Positions 30,666-39,030 of a stretch of 64,000 nucleotides of DNA are shown here, in pieces. The DNA is from Streptomyces leeuwenhoekii. Its GTDB lineage: Bacteria; Actinomycetota; Actinomycetes; Streptomycetales; Streptomycetaceae. The first letter of the stretch is position 1. Each line of letters starts with the position of its first letter. The DNA lies in contig NZ_LN831790.1 of assembly GCF_001013905.1 (NCBI RefSeq), positions 6,338,001 through 6,402,000 on the forward strand, written 5' to 3'. Under the pieces are notes generated by a model. The model was not told the origin of the DNA, searched no databases, and saw only the letters and a program-made list of their open reading frames with translations. The position numbers were made by a program, and so were the translations under genes.

Positions 30666-32201
30666 ATGACCACGGGCAGTACCCGCACGAGCCGGCCCGC
30701 CGGCATCAGCACCTTCAAAGGGCAGGAACGGGCGCTGCGCGCCGGCCGCCTCGGCACCGGGGGGCTGCTGCTCTCCGTCCTCGCGGCCACCGGCCCGCTC
30801 ATGGTGGTCGCGGGTGTCATGCCCACCACATACGCGGTGATGGGCATCGTCGGCCAGCCGCTGCTCTTCGTCCTGCTGGGCGTGGTGCTGATCCTGTTCA
30901 GCGTCGGATACGCCGAGATGAGCCGGCACGTGCACAACGCCGGCGCCTTCTACGCGTACATCTCCCGCGGGCTCGGCGGTACCGCCGGGGCGAGCGCGGC
31001 ACTGGTGGCGCTGGTCGCCTACAACGCCCTCCAGGTCGGCATCTACGGCATCCTCGGCTTCGAGGTCTCCGGTCTCCTGGCCACCCACGCCGGTATCGAC
31101 GTCGCCTGGTGGATACCGGCGCTGCTGACCGTGCTGGCCGTCGGCGCGCTGGGCTGGCTGAAGATCGACGTCAACGCGCGCGTGCTCGGCGTCCTGCTGC
31201 TCGTCGAGGTCGTCCTCGTCGTCCTCTTCGACATCGCCGCCGTCGCCGACCCCGCAGCCGAGGGGCTGTCGCTGCACGCCTTCGACCCGCAGACGCTGTC
31301 CGGAGCGGGGGTGGGCACCGCGCTGTGCTTCTGCATCGCCGCCTTCCTCGGCTTCGAGCAGGCCCCCGTGTACGCCGAGGAGACCAGCCGCCCCCACGTC
31401 CTGGTGCCCCGCGTGATGTTCCTCGCCGTGGCCGGGGTCGCCGTCTTCTTCGCGCTCAGCAGCTGGGCGCTGGGCGTGGCCGCCGGACCGTCCCGGGTCG
31501 TCGGCACCGCGCGGGAGCAGAGCGCCGGGCTGCTGTTCTTCCTCACCGAGTCCCGGCTCGGCGGCACCTTCACCGACGTCCTGCACGTGCTGTTCGTCAC
31601 CGGCATGTTCGCGGCGCTGCTCAGCTTCCACAACGTCGTCGCGCGGTACGCCTTCGCCATGGGCCGCGAGGGCCTGCTGCCCGCCGCCTTCGGCCGGACC
31701 AGCGGCGGCAGCGGCGCCCCCGGCACCGGTTCGCTGCTCCAGACGGCCGTCTCCGTCCTCGTCGTGACCGGCTTCGCGCTCGCCGACGACAAGCCGGCCG
31801 GTGACCCCACCGCACCCGTCCTGCACCTGTTCACCTGGGGCGGCAACATCGGCGCCCTCGGGGTGATCGTGCTGATGGCGGCGGCCTCCGTGTCGGTCGT
31901 GGTCTTCTTCGCCCGCCGCGGTGCCGCCCGGGCGCAGGCCGTCCGGATCGTGACCTCCTCGCTGGCGGGCATCGCCCTGCTGGTGATCGCCGGCTACACC
32001 GTCAGGGACTTCGACGTGCTGGTCGGCGCCGGCCCCGGCTCGTCCCTGAGCTGGGTGCTCCCCGGGATCATCGGCCTGGCCGTCGTGGCCGGCCTGGTGC
32101 AGGGCCTCGTCCTGCGCGCCCGCGCCCCCGAGCGGCACGCCCGCATCGGGCTCGGCAACGAGGCGTTCCAGATGGAGAAGGCGGCCCGCACGGACTCCTG
32201 A
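30666..32201 (+). CDS. APC-superfamily amino acid permease
   Basis: A 511-residue permease with about twelve to fourteen helices. It has the APC helix-1 pattern SVLAATGPLMVVAGVMPTT and a conserved ALCFCIAAFLGFEQAPVYAE in helix 6. The sequence ETSRPHVLVPRVMF follows helix 6. The ATG at 30666 follows ACAGAAGGACGG. It would import an amino acid or amine with a cation. It lies directly after the TPR-like gene and is convergent with the gluconate permease gene. The exact substrate is not predictable. Confidence 0.87.
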   Translation: MTTGSTRTSRPAGISTFKGQERALRAGRLGTGGLLLSVLAATGPLMVVAGVMPTTYAVMGIVGQPLLFVLLGVVLILFSVGYAEMSRHVHNAGAFYAYISRGLGGTAGASAALVALVAYNALQVGIYGILGFEVSGLLATHAGIDVAWWIPALLTVLAVGALGWLKIDVNARVLGVLLLVEVVLVVLFDIAAVADPAAEGLSLHAFDPQTLSGAGVGTALCFCIAAFLGFEQAPVYAEETSRPHVLVPRVMFLAVAGVAVFFALSSWALGVAAGPSRVVGTAREQSAGLLFFLTESRLGGTFTDVLHVLFVTGMFAALLSFHNVVARYAFAMGREGLLPAAFGRTSGGSGAPGTGSLLQTAVSVLVVTGFALADDKPAGDPTAPVLHLFTWGGNIGALGVIVLMAAASVSVVVFFARRGAARAQAVRIVTSSLAGIALLVIAGYTVRDFDVLVGAGPGSSLSWVLPGIIGLAVVAGLVQGLVLRARAPERHARIGLGNEAFQMEKAARTDS

Positions 32202-32257
32202 GCGGCGCGCCCGGAGGAAGCGGGACGCCCCGGCGCGGAGAGGGTGGTCCCGCGCGA

Positions 32258-32308
32258 CCGCCCCCGCCTTCCCGCGACGGCAAGGGCGTCACGGGAAGAC
32301 GGGGGCGG
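32258..32308. terminator. imperfect hairpin between the APC and gluconate permease genes
   Basis: CCGCCCCCG/CGGGGGCGG, CTTCCCG/CGGGAAG and GAC/GTC arms pair with two single mismatches around a nine-base loop. The location between convergent genes suits a bidirectional terminator. Confidence 0.7.
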
Positions 32309-32327
32309 GCAGGGCGGCCGGTTCCCG

Positions 32328-32372
32328 GATGATCAGGGACAGCAGCAGCTAGATGATCAGGGACAGCAGCAG
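32328..32372. repeat. 24-bp tandem duplication spanning the gntP stop codon
   Basis: GATGATCAGGGACAGCAGCAG occurs at 32328-32348 and 32352-32372 with CTA between. Read on the minus strand, the last seven gntP codons (LLLSLII) are repeated after the TAG stop. Beyond the second copy the same frame stays open for about ten more codons before a stop. Confidence 0.8.
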
Positions 32373-33746
32373 GACCAGGGCGCCGGCGACCACGGAGATG
32401 ATCGTCTCCATCAGCGACCAGGTCTTGACGGTCTGCCCCACGTTCAGGCCGAAGTACTCCTTCACCAGCCAGAAACCGGCGTCGTTGACATGGCTGAAGA
32501 ACAGCGAGCCGGCACCGATCGCCAGGACCAGCAGGGCGGCGTGGGTGGTGGACATGTCGGCCGCCAGCGGCGCGACCAGACCGGCCGCCGAGACGGTCGC
32601 CACGGTCGCCGAACCGGTCGCGAGCCGGATCGCCACCGCGATCAGCCAGGCCAGCAGCAGCGCCGGGATCGACCAGTCGTCGGAGATCTCCAGGATCATC
32701 CGGCCCACGCCGGAGTCGACGAGCGTCTGCTTGAAGCCGCCGCCCGCGCCGACGATCAGCAGGACGCCCGCGATGGGGACGAGCCCCTTCTCGACCAGCT
32801 GCGACAGGCGCTCCTTGCTGAACCCGGCGGGCATGCCCAGCGTGAACATCCCGACGATCACCGCGGCGAGCAGGGCGATCAGCGGGGAGCCGACGACGTC
32901 GAAGACGCGCTGCACCAGGTGCCCGGGGTCGTCGACGATGATGTCGACCAGCGCCTTGGCGAGCATCAGGACGACCGGCAGCAGCACGGTGGCGAGGGTG
33001 GCGCCGAAGCCGGGGCGCCGCTGCAGCTCCTCGGAGGCGCGCTGCGGGATCATCCGGTCCGGGGCGGGCACGTCCACCCAGCGGGCCGCGAACTTCGAGA
33101 ACACCGGACCGGCGATGATCACCGTCGGGATGGCGACCAGCACGCCCAGCGCCAGGGTGACGCCCAGGTTGGCCTGGACCGCGTCGATGGCCACCAGCGG
33201 GCCGGGGTGCGGCGGGACCAGGCCGTGCATCACGGACAGGCCCGCCAGCGCCGGGACGCCGATGCGCATCAGGGAATAGTTGCCGCGCTTGGCGACCATC
33301 AGGACCACCGGGATCAGCAGCACGATGCCGACCTCGAAGAAGAGCGGCAGCCCGACGACGGAGGCGATCAGCACCATCGCCCACGGCATCGACCGCTTGC
33401 TCGCCTTGGCGAGGATCGTGTCCACGATCTGGTCCGCGCCGCCGGAGTCGGCGAGCATCTTGCCGAGGATCGCGCCGAGGGCGATCAGGACGCCCACCCC
33501 GGCCACGGTCGAGCCGAGGCCGCTGGTGAAGCTGGTGATCACCTTGTCGAGCGGCGCCCCGGCGAACGCGCCGAGGGCCAGTGACCCGATGGTCAGCGCC
33601 AGAAAGGCGTGCAGCTTGAACTTGGTGATGAGCAGGACGATGACGGCGATGCCCAGGAGCACGGCCACGCCGAGCTGGGCGTGGCCGGCCGAGGTGATGG
33701 GCTCGGCGGTCTCCGCTGCCAGCATCTCGACGCTGAGTCTGGTCAC
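32349..33746 (-). CDS. gntP: gluconate:H+ symporter GntP
   Basis: A 465-residue GntP-family permease with many helices. It carries the signature GLVPPHPGPLVAI and GLPLFFEVGIVLLIPVV, and near the C-terminus IGAGSLFFSHVNDAGFWLVKE. It imports D-gluconate with protons. The GTG start gives the normal N-terminus. It is downstream of gntK and the two form an operon divergent from a FadR-type GntR gene. The 3' end has a 24-bp duplication, but the protein length is normal for the family. Confidence 0.93.
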   Translation of the reverse strand: MTRLSVEMLAAETAEPITSAGHAQLGVAVLLGIAVIVLLITKFKLHAFLALTIGSLALGAFAGAPLDKVITSFTSGLGSTVAGVGVLIALGAILGKMLADSGGADQIVDTILAKASKRSMPWAMVLIASVVGLPLFFEVGIVLLIPVVLMVAKRGNYSLMRIGVPALAGLSVMHGLVPPHPGPLVAIDAVQANLGVTLALGVLVAIPTVIIAGPVFSKFAARWVDVPAPDRMIPQRASEELQRRPGFGATLATVLLPVVLMLAKALVDIIVDDPGHLVQRVFDVVGSPLIALLAAVIVGMFTLGMPAGFSKERLSQLVEKGLVPIAGVLLIVGAGGGFKQTLVDSGVGRMILEISDDWSIPALLLAWLIAVAIRLATGSATVATVSAAGLVAPLAADMSTTHAALLVLAIGAGSLFFSHVNDAGFWLVKEYFGLNVGQTVKTWSLMETIISVVAGALVLLLSLII

Positions 33747-33890
33747 GGTGGTTCCCTACAGACGATGGGGGTTGGGGGGAGTTCGGGGGAATTAGGGGAA
33801 TTCAGGGGAATTCAGGAGAAAGGGGGGTCACGGAACCGGTGCCGGTCGGGGTGCGGCCCCGGCACGGGGGCGGGGGGACCGGGGCCAGAG

Positions 33891-34418
33891 CTACCGGGTC
33901 GGCTCGGGAAGGGCCTTCAGGGCCCGCACGGCGCGCTCGGTGATCTCCTCGGGGCTGCCCGCGACGTCCACGGCGACGCCCGCCTCGTCCGGCTCGAGCG
34001 GCTGGAGCGTGGCGAACTGGGAGTCGAGCAGGGCCGTCGGCATGAAGTGCCCCTGCCGCTGGGACATCCGGTCCTCGATCAGCTCGCGGCTGCCCGTGAG
34101 GTGGACGAAGACGAGACCGGGAGCCGCGGCCCGCAGCCGGTCGCGGTAGGCCCGCTTCAGCGCGGAACTGCTGACCACCCCGCCGAGCCCCGCCCGCCCC
34201 TGCGCCCAGGCGCCGATGGCGTCCAGCCATGGCCAGCGGTCGTCGTCGGTGAGCGGGGTGCCGGCCGACATCTTGGCGATGTTGGCGGCCGGGTGGAAGT
34301 CGTCGCCCTCGGCGTAGGGGACGCCGAGCCGGGCCGCGAGCAGGGGACCGATGGTGGTCTTGCCCGTGCCCGCGACGCCCATGACCACGACGACGTGGGG
34401 GGTGCGCAGTTGATGCAT
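33891..34418 (-). CDS. gntK: gluconokinase
   Basis: A 175-residue P-loop kinase of the thermoresistant gluconokinase type that makes 6-phosphogluconate for the pentose phosphate route. Walker A is GVAGTGKTT (14-22), then AEGDDFHPAANIAKMSAGTP, the gluconate-binding segment, and FVHLTGSRELIEDRMSQRQGHFMP. The ATG gives MHQLRTPHVVVV. It precedes gntP by 144 bases in the same orientation. The GntR-type regulator is divergent from it. Confidence 0.94.
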   Translation of the reverse strand: MHQLRTPHVVVVMGVAGTGKTTIGPLLAARLGVPYAEGDDFHPAANIAKMSAGTPLTDDDRWPWLDAIGAWAQGRAGLGGVVSSSALKRAYRDRLRAAAPGLVFVHLTGSRELIEDRMSQRQGHFMPTALLDSQFATLQPLEPDEAGVAVDVAGSPEEITERAVRALKALPEPTR

Positions 34419-34555
34419 CGTGCTCTCGCTGTCTGCTGTCTTCGTTGACACGTGATGTCGACGCAACTGAAACCCATTAGGTACGACAAATTCAAGAGGG
34501 TGTGATGTATAAGTCTGATTTTTTGATCCCGTGACGTGCCCCGTACGCTGAGTGC
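34419..34555. promoter_or_regulatory. AT-rich divergent gluconate promoter region
   Basis: This 137-base gap between gntK and gntR is the most AT-rich stretch nearby. On the plus strand a TATAAG (34508) and, closer to the gene, TACGCT (34544-34549) are possible -10 hexamers. The latter is six bases before the gntR ATG, implying a leaderless transcript. The FadR-type operator probably lies in the AT-rich core, but I cannot define it confidently. Confidence 0.5.
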
Positions 34556-35257
34556 ATGAGCACCATGGGCCGGGGGCTGCACGGCCGCGTACTGGACACC
34601 CTCGGCCCCGAGATCACCGCGGGGGAGTACCCTCCGGGCAGCGTGCTGCGCACGGACGAGCTGGCGCAGCGTTTCGACGTGTCACGCTCCGTGATGCGCG
34701 AGGCCGTGCGCGTGCTGGAGTCGATGCACCTGGTCGAGTCGCGCCGCCGCGTGGGCGTGACCGTCCGCCCCAGGGCCGAGTGGAACGTGTACGACCCGCA
34801 GGTCATCCGCTGGCGCCTGGCCGGCGCCGACCGCCCGCACCAGCTCCGCTCCCTGACCGTGCTGCGCTCGGCGGTCGAGCCCGTCGCGGCGGGGCTGGCG
34901 GCGCGCAACGCCACGGCCGAGCAGTGCGCGGAACTGACCGAGTGCGCGCTCGGCATGGTCGCCAACTCGCGCGGTCACCGGCTGGAGCAGTACCTCCACC
35001 ACGACATCGCGTTCCACCGGGTGATCCTCAACGCCTCCGGCAACGAGATGTTCGCCCGCCTCGGGGACGTCGTCGCCGAGGTCCTGGCCGGCCGCACCCA
35101 CCACGACGTGATGTTCCACGACCCCGACCCGCCCGCCGTCAGCCTCCACGTGAAAGTCGCGGAGGCGGTCCGCGAGGGCGACGCCGACCTCGCCGAACGG
35201 CTCACCCGGGAGATCACCGTCGGCGCGCTCCAGGAGCTCGACATCCTGGCGCCGTAG
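34556..35257 (+). CDS. GntR/FadR-family repressor of the gluconate operon
   Basis: A 233-residue regulator with an N-terminal winged helix (LRTDELAQRFDVSRSVMREA, VRVLESMHLVESRRRVGVTV) and an all-helical FCD effector domain. Metal-binding residues appear in HHDIAFHRVIL and HVKVAEAVREGD. It is divergent from gntK-gntP, so it most likely represses them until gluconate or 6-phosphogluconate binds. No Shine-Dalgarno sequence is seen before the ATG; a -10-like TACGCT lies six bases upstream, as in leaderless mRNAs. Confidence 0.92.
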   Translation: MSTMGRGLHGRVLDTLGPEITAGEYPPGSVLRTDELAQRFDVSRSVMREAVRVLESMHLVESRRRVGVTVRPRAEWNVYDPQVIRWRLAGADRPHQLRSLTVLRSAVEPVAAGLAARNATAEQCAELTECALGMVANSRGHRLEQYLHHDIAFHRVILNASGNEMFARLGDVVAEVLAGRTHHDVMFHDPDPPAVSLHVKVAEAVREGDADLAERLTREITVGALQELDILAP

Positions 35258-35307
35258 CGCCCCCGCCCCGGCGCGCCGGTACTCCGCTGATCCGGTCCGG
35301 GGAGTCC

Positions 35308-35682
35308 CTAGTCCAGGAAGTCCCCGTCGACGTACACCCACGCCCCGTCGACCCGCTCGAACCGGCTGCGCTCGTGCAGGGAGCCGCCCCGGAACGAGGC
35401 CCGGAAGGTCACCGTCCCGGTGGTGTGGAACGCCGACCCGCCGCCGGTCTCCAGGATCTCCAATCCGGTCCACCGCATCCCGGGGTCGAAGTCGACCCGC
35501 GCCGGCCGCGTGCGGGGGTGCCAGGTGCGCAGCAGATACGCCTCGTCACGCTCGACGAACGCGCTGTAGCGCGACCGCATCAGCGCCTCGGCGGTCGGTG
35601 CGGGCGCCGCCCCGCGGTGATGGCGGCCGCAGCAGCTCTCGTACGCCTCGGGCAGTCCGCACGGGCAGGAACGCGTGGTCAT
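35308..35682 (-). CDS. YchJ/UPF0225 family protein with SEC-C-like zinc motif
   Basis: A 124-residue protein that starts MTTRSCPCGLPEAYESCCGR, the N-terminal cysteine motif (CPCG...YESCC) shared with SEC-C zinc-binding domains. A YchJ domain follows (LMRSRYSAFVERDEAYLLRT, W, FRASFRGGSLHERSRFER). The function of YchJ is not established. The frame stays open upstream into the tRNA gene, but the ATG at 35682 gives the family N-terminus. It lies downstream of tRNA-Leu, with a strong terminator between them. Confidence 0.85.
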   Translation of the reverse strand: MTTRSCPCGLPEAYESCCGRHHRGAAPAPTAEALMRSRYSAFVERDEAYLLRTWHPRTRPARVDFDPGMRWTGLEILETGGGSAFHTTGTVTFRASFRGGSLHERSRFERVDGAWVYVDGDFLD

Positions 35683-35725
35683 GCGTGCCATTCTGCCTGC
35701 TCGTGGCCGCCGCCCGGACAAGCCG

Positions 35726-35752
35726 AAGGGCCCCTGCACCGCAGGGGCCCTT
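35726..35752 (-). terminator. terminator of tRNA-Leu
   Basis: AAGGGCCCCTGC and GCAGGGGCCCTT pair over 12 perfect base pairs with a three-base loop, five bases beyond the encoded CCA end of the tRNA. Confidence 0.85.
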
Positions 35753-35756
35753 CCGG

Positions 35757-35844
35757 TGGTGTCCGAGGGGGGACTTGAACCCCCACGCCCGATAAAGGGC
35801 ACTAGCACCTCAAGCTAGCGCGTCTGCCATTCCGCCACCCGGAC
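35757..35844 (-). tRNA. tRNA-Leu (anticodon GAG)
   Basis: The minus strand folds into a class II tRNA of 88 bases including an encoded CCA (35757-35759). The acceptor stem pairs GTCCGGG with CTCGGAC with one G-T pair. The anticodon arm is CTAGC-TTGAGGT-GCTAG, giving anticodon GAG (reads CUC and CUU). A long variable arm (GCCC...GGGC) and the T arm GGGGGTTCAAGTCCCCC follow. The discriminator base is A, as required for leucine. Confidence 0.95.
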
Positions 35845-36041
35845 AAGGTGTCTGTCGTGCGGGCTGTTCCCCGCGGCGACGACGTAAACATTACCAGGCT
35901 TTCGAGGGTGTCCGATCACCCCCCGCTCGCCCCCGGTCCGGACGTGAACGGCGTGTGACGGGCCGGGACCGGTCTTGGGCGCCACCGGCGGGAGAGGGAG
36001 GATGAAGGGGACCCACCAGCAGTGACAGCGGGAGGAAGCAC

Positions 36042-37367
36042 GTGAGCGAGACGGGCACGGCCAAGGGCGTCACCGGCGAGGACGAGGTCGTGGACCTCTG
36101 CCGCGAGCTGATCCGGATCGACACCAGCAACTACGGCGACCACTCGGGTCCGGGTGAGCGCAAAGCGGCGGAGTACGTCGCCGAGAAACTCGCCGAGGTG
36201 GGACTCGAACCGCAGATCTTCGAATCCCACCCGGGGCGCGCCTCGACCGTGGCCCGGATCGAGGGGGAGGACCCGTCGCGGCCCGCCCTGCTCATCCACG
36301 GCCACACCGACGTCGTCCCCGCCAACGCGGACGACTGGACCCACCACCCCTTCTCCGGGGAGATCGCCGACGGGTGCGTGTGGGGCCGCGGGGCCGTCGA
36401 CATGAAGGACATGGACGCGATGACCCTGGCGGTCGTACGCGACCGGCTGCGCAGCGGGCGCAAGCCGCCCCGCGACATCGTGCTGGCCTTCCTCGCGGAC
36501 GAGGAGGCGGGCGGCACGTACGGCGCCAAGCACCTGGTGCGCGAGCACCCCGAGCTCTTCGAAGGCGTCACCGAGGCGATCGGCGAGGTCGGCGGCTTCT
36601 CCTTCACCGTCAACGAGAAGCTCCGCCTCTACCTCGTGGAGACCGCCGAGAAGGGCATGCACTGGATGCGGCTCACCGTGGACGGCACGGCCGGCCACGG
36701 CTCGATGACCAACGACGACAACGCGATCACGGAGCTGTGCGACGCCGTCGCGCGGCTCGGCCGCCACACGTGGCCGGTGCGGGTCACCAAGACCGTACGG
36801 GCCTTCCTGGACGAGCTCTCCGACGCGCTCGGCACCGAACTCGACCCCGAGAACATGGACGAGACCCTCGCCAAGCTCGGCGGCATCGCCCGGATGATCG
36901 GCACCACGCTGCGCAACTCCGCGGCGCCCACCATGCTCGGCGCCGGCTACAAGGTCAACGTCATCCCCGGCCAGGCCACCGCCCATGTCGACGGGCGCTT
37001 CCTGCCCGGCTACGAGGAGGAGTTCCTCGCCGACCTCGACCGGATCCTCGGCCCGCGCGTACGGCGGGAGGACGTGCACGCCGACAAGGCGCTGGAGACC
37101 GACTTCGACGGCCGGCTGGTCGACGCCATGCAGAGCGCACTGCGCGCCGAGGACCCCATCGCCCGGGCCGTGCCGTACATGCTCTCCGGCGGCACCGACG
37201 CCAAGTCCTTCGACGACCTGGGCATCCGCTGCTTCGGCTTCGCGCCGCTGAAGCTGCCGCCGGAGCTGGACTTCGCGGGCATGTTCCACGGCGTCGACGA
37301 GCGGGTTCCGGTGGAGGGCCTGAAGTTCGGCGTGCGGGTGCTCGACCGCTTCATCGACGCGTCCTGA
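36042..37367 (+). CDS. M20 family metallopeptidase
   Basis: A 441-residue cytosolic zinc peptidase of the M20/M25/M40 group (ArgE/DapE/CPG2-like). Metal ligands are visible as LLIHGHTDVVP (His88, Asp90), GRGAVDMKDMDA (bridging Asp120) and LADEEAGG (Glu-Glu). A C-terminal MLSGGTDAKSF and FHGVDERV complete the set. The lid domain is in the middle (VDGTAGHGSM). The GTG start follows GGGAGGAAGCAC. It probably hydrolyses small peptides or N-acyl amino acids. It is adjacent to the chaplin pair, but no link to them is evident. Confidence 0.92.
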   Translation: MSETGTAKGVTGEDEVVDLCRELIRIDTSNYGDHSGPGERKAAEYVAEKLAEVGLEPQIFESHPGRASTVARIEGEDPSRPALLIHGHTDVVPANADDWTHHPFSGEIADGCVWGRGAVDMKDMDAMTLAVVRDRLRSGRKPPRDIVLAFLADEEAGGTYGAKHLVREHPELFEGVTEAIGEVGGFSFTVNEKLRLYLVETAEKGMHWMRLTVDGTAGHGSMTNDDNAITELCDAVARLGRHTWPVRVTKTVRAFLDELSDALGTELDPENMDETLAKLGGIARMIGTTLRNSAAPTMLGAGYKVNVIPGQATAHVDGRFLPGYEEEFLADLDRILGPRVRREDVHADKALETDFDGRLVDAMQSALRAEDPIARAVPYMLSGGTDAKSFDDLGIRCFGFAPLKLPPELDFAGMFHGVDERVPVEGLKFGVRVLDRFIDAS

Positions 37368-37493
37368 ACCGACCCGTCCCGGTTTGCCCCGCTGCATCCA
37401 ATCGCAATTATTCGCTCGGACGTGCGGAGCCGACTGGGACGGGTGAATGCGACCATAAGCTCGTAGCTCCATTACTCCCTCTTCGTTACTCGT

Positions 37494-37510
37494 CATGTGA
37501 TCCGCACATG
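37494..37510. promoter_or_regulatory. palindrome upstream of chpH
   Basis: CATGTG and CACATG flank the five bases ATCCG, 27 bases before the chpH start codon. It could be an operator for a developmental regulator or a small leader hairpin. I cannot match it to a named site. Confidence 0.4.
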
Positions 37511-37537
37511 GGATCGCGTTGCCAACGAGGAGGAATA

Positions 37538-37771
37538 ATGATCAAGAAGGTCGTCGCTACCGCGGTCGCCACGGGTGGACTGGTTCTCACGGGCGCGGGC
37601 ATGGCCGCCGCCGACGCCGGCGCGTTCGGTGCCGCCGCGAACTCCCCGGGTGTCGTGTCCGGCAATGTCGTCCAGGTGCCCGTGCACGTCCCGGTGAACG
37701 TCTGCGGCAACACGGTCGACGTGATCGGCGTGCTGAACCCCGCCTTCGGCAACACCTGCATCAACAAGTGA
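37538..37771 (+). CDS. chpH: short chaplin ChpH
   Basis: A 77-residue secreted chaplin: a Sec signal peptide (MIKKVVATAVATGGLVLTGA, cleavage near AAA-DAG) followed by one chaplin domain. The domain runs from the AGAFGAAANSPG motif through VHVPVNVCGNTVDVIG to CINK. Its two cysteines form the disulfide of the amyloid-forming domain. Chaplins coat aerial hyphae and spores and lower surface tension. The ATG has a strong GAGGAGGAA site. It is followed by chpC, as in S. coelicolor, where this pair is under BldN control. I did not find an unambiguous BldN promoter here. Confidence 0.95.
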   Translation: MIKKVVATAVATGGLVLTGAGMAAADAGAFGAAANSPGVVSGNVVQVPVHVPVNVCGNTVDVIGVLNPAFGNTCINK

Positions 37772-37799
37772 CGTTGAGCCTCACCCCCTGAGGGTTTGA

Positions 37800-37846
37800 G
37801 CCGGTCGGCCCTGGAGCGCGCGCCGCGCGCGCCGGGGCCGACCGGC
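37800..37846 (+). terminator. hairpin between chpH and chpC
   Basis: GCCGGTCGGCC and GGCCGACCGGC form an 11-bp stem enclosing a second GC-rich palindrome. It lies 29 bases after the chpH stop and should terminate or strongly attenuate read-through into chpC, so chpH can be expressed at a higher level. Confidence 0.75.
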
Positions 37847-37909
37847 CTGAGAACGACGAATTCAGGACAACGGCACAACGGCCCAAGGTCGAAGGCAGGT
37901 ATTCAGCAA

Positions 37910-38674
37910 ATGCGACAGGTCACCCGTAAGGGCCTGATGACGATGGCGGCCGCGACCGGCGTGCTCGCCGCCGCCGGCGGCGCCGCCCACGCCGACTCCG
38001 GCGCCCACGGCTCCGCTTCCGGTTCGCCCGGAGTGCTGTCCGGCAACACGGTGCAGGCGCCCGTGCACGTTCCGGTGAACGTCTGCGGCAACACGGTCGA
38101 CGTCATCGGCATCCTCAACCCGGCGGTGGGCAACGCGTGCGTCAACCAGGGCGGCGGTGCGTCCAGCGGTCACGGTGACCCGGGCGGTCACGGCGGCTCC
38201 GGCGGTCACAGCGACTCCGGCGGCCACGGCGGTGCGCACGCCGGCGGCCACGCCACCGACTCTCCCGGCGTGGGCTCCGGCAACCACGTCCAGGTCCCGG
38301 TCCAGGTTCCGGTGAACGTGTGCGGCAACAGCGTCGACGTCGTCGGCCTCGGCAACGCGGCCGCGGGCAACGACTGCGTCAACGAGGACGGCCCGCACGG
38401 GAACCCGCCCGGCCCCGAGACGCCCCCGGTGAAGCCGGAGAACCCCGGACCCCCCGCGACCCCGGACACCCCCGCCACGCCCGAGAAGCCCGACGGGCCG
38501 GACGAGTCCCCGCGCGACGACGATCCGGAGGTCCAGTTCGTCAGCCAGCCCAAGGGCAACGCGCAGCTCGCGCAGACCGGCAGCGACCTGCCGCTCGGTC
38601 TCGCCCTGCCGGCGGGCGCGGGAGCGCTGCTCGCGGGTGCGGTGCTCTACCGCAAGGCGCGTGCCTCGGCGTGA
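37910..38674 (+). CDS. chpC: long sortase-anchored chaplin ChpC
   Basis: A 254-residue cell-wall chaplin. It has a signal peptide (about 1-28), a first chaplin domain (VHVPVNVCGNTVDVIGILNP) and a Gly/Ser/His-rich linker. A second chaplin domain (VPVNVCGNSVDVVG) is followed by a long Pro/Glu-rich spacer. The sortase signal LAQTG (220-224) precedes a hydrophobic helix and the tail YRKARASA. Class E sortases recognise LAXTG motifs and attach long chaplins to peptidoglycan. The ATG follows the chpH hairpin by 63 bases. The second domain is less conserved (GNAAAGNDC). Confidence 0.95.
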   Translation: MRQVTRKGLMTMAAATGVLAAAGGAAHADSGAHGSASGSPGVLSGNTVQAPVHVPVNVCGNTVDVIGILNPAVGNACVNQGGGASSGHGDPGGHGGSGGHSDSGGHGGAHAGGHATDSPGVGSGNHVQVPVQVPVNVCGNSVDVVGLGNAAAGNDCVNEDGPHGNPPGPETPPVKPENPGPPATPDTPATPEKPDGPDESPRDDDPEVQFVSQPKGNAQLAQTGSDLPLGLALPAGAGALLAGAVLYRKARASA

Positions 38675-38736
38675 CGCGACGGCTGGGGGCGCGCAGTCAT
38701 CCAGCATGTACCGGGTGCCGTACGACGGGCACACGG

Positions 38737-38764
38737 AGCGGGCCCCGCATCCGCGGGGCCCGCT
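38737..38764. terminator. bidirectional terminator after chpC
   Basis: AGCGGGCCCCGC and GCGGGGCCCGCT form a perfect 12-bp stem with loop ATCC. It lies between the stops of chpC and the leftward DUF5703 gene. Confidence 0.85.
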
Positions 38765-38794
38765 GCATCTCCGTCGTTCACTCCCCGCCCTCGC

Positions 38795-38983
38795 TCACCA
38801 CGTGGCGCGCACCTGGCGGATGATCCGCCGGCGCAACCGCACCCTGCGGCTGCCGTCGCGCAGCAGGCTCAGGCGGTACAACTCCCAGTGTCCGTACTCG
38901 GCGTGGTCCGTCAGCAGACGTGTCGCGTCCTTGCGGGAGACCCCGCGCGGTACGTACACGTCGACAAATTCGTATTCCGGCAT
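38795..38983 (-). CDS. DUF5703 family small protein
   Basis: A 62-residue basic protein starting MPEYEFVDVYVPRGVSRKDA and ending RRRIIRQVRATW. I recognise it as the DUF5703 family, a short protein highly conserved in streptomycetes and of unknown function. A predicted beta-strand, helix and strand pattern is followed by a strongly Arg-rich C-terminus, which could bind nucleic acid. A CACAAT hexamer lies seven bases before the ATG and no ribosome site is visible, so it may also be leaderless. It is divergent from the acidic protein gene at 39031. Confidence 0.8.
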   Translation of the reverse strand: MPEYEFVDVYVPRGVSRKDATRLLTDHAEYGHWELYRLSLLRDGSRRVRLRRRIIRQVRATW

Positions 38984-39030
38984 CGCATCTATTGTGCGGG
39001 CTGGGCCCGGGTACGGATAGCGTCTGCACT

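Noticed and set aside
35748..35808. N-terminal extension of the YchJ protein reading through the tRNA gene
   Set aside because: The upstream part of the open frame lies inside the tRNA-Leu gene and its terminator, so the ATG at 35682 is used.
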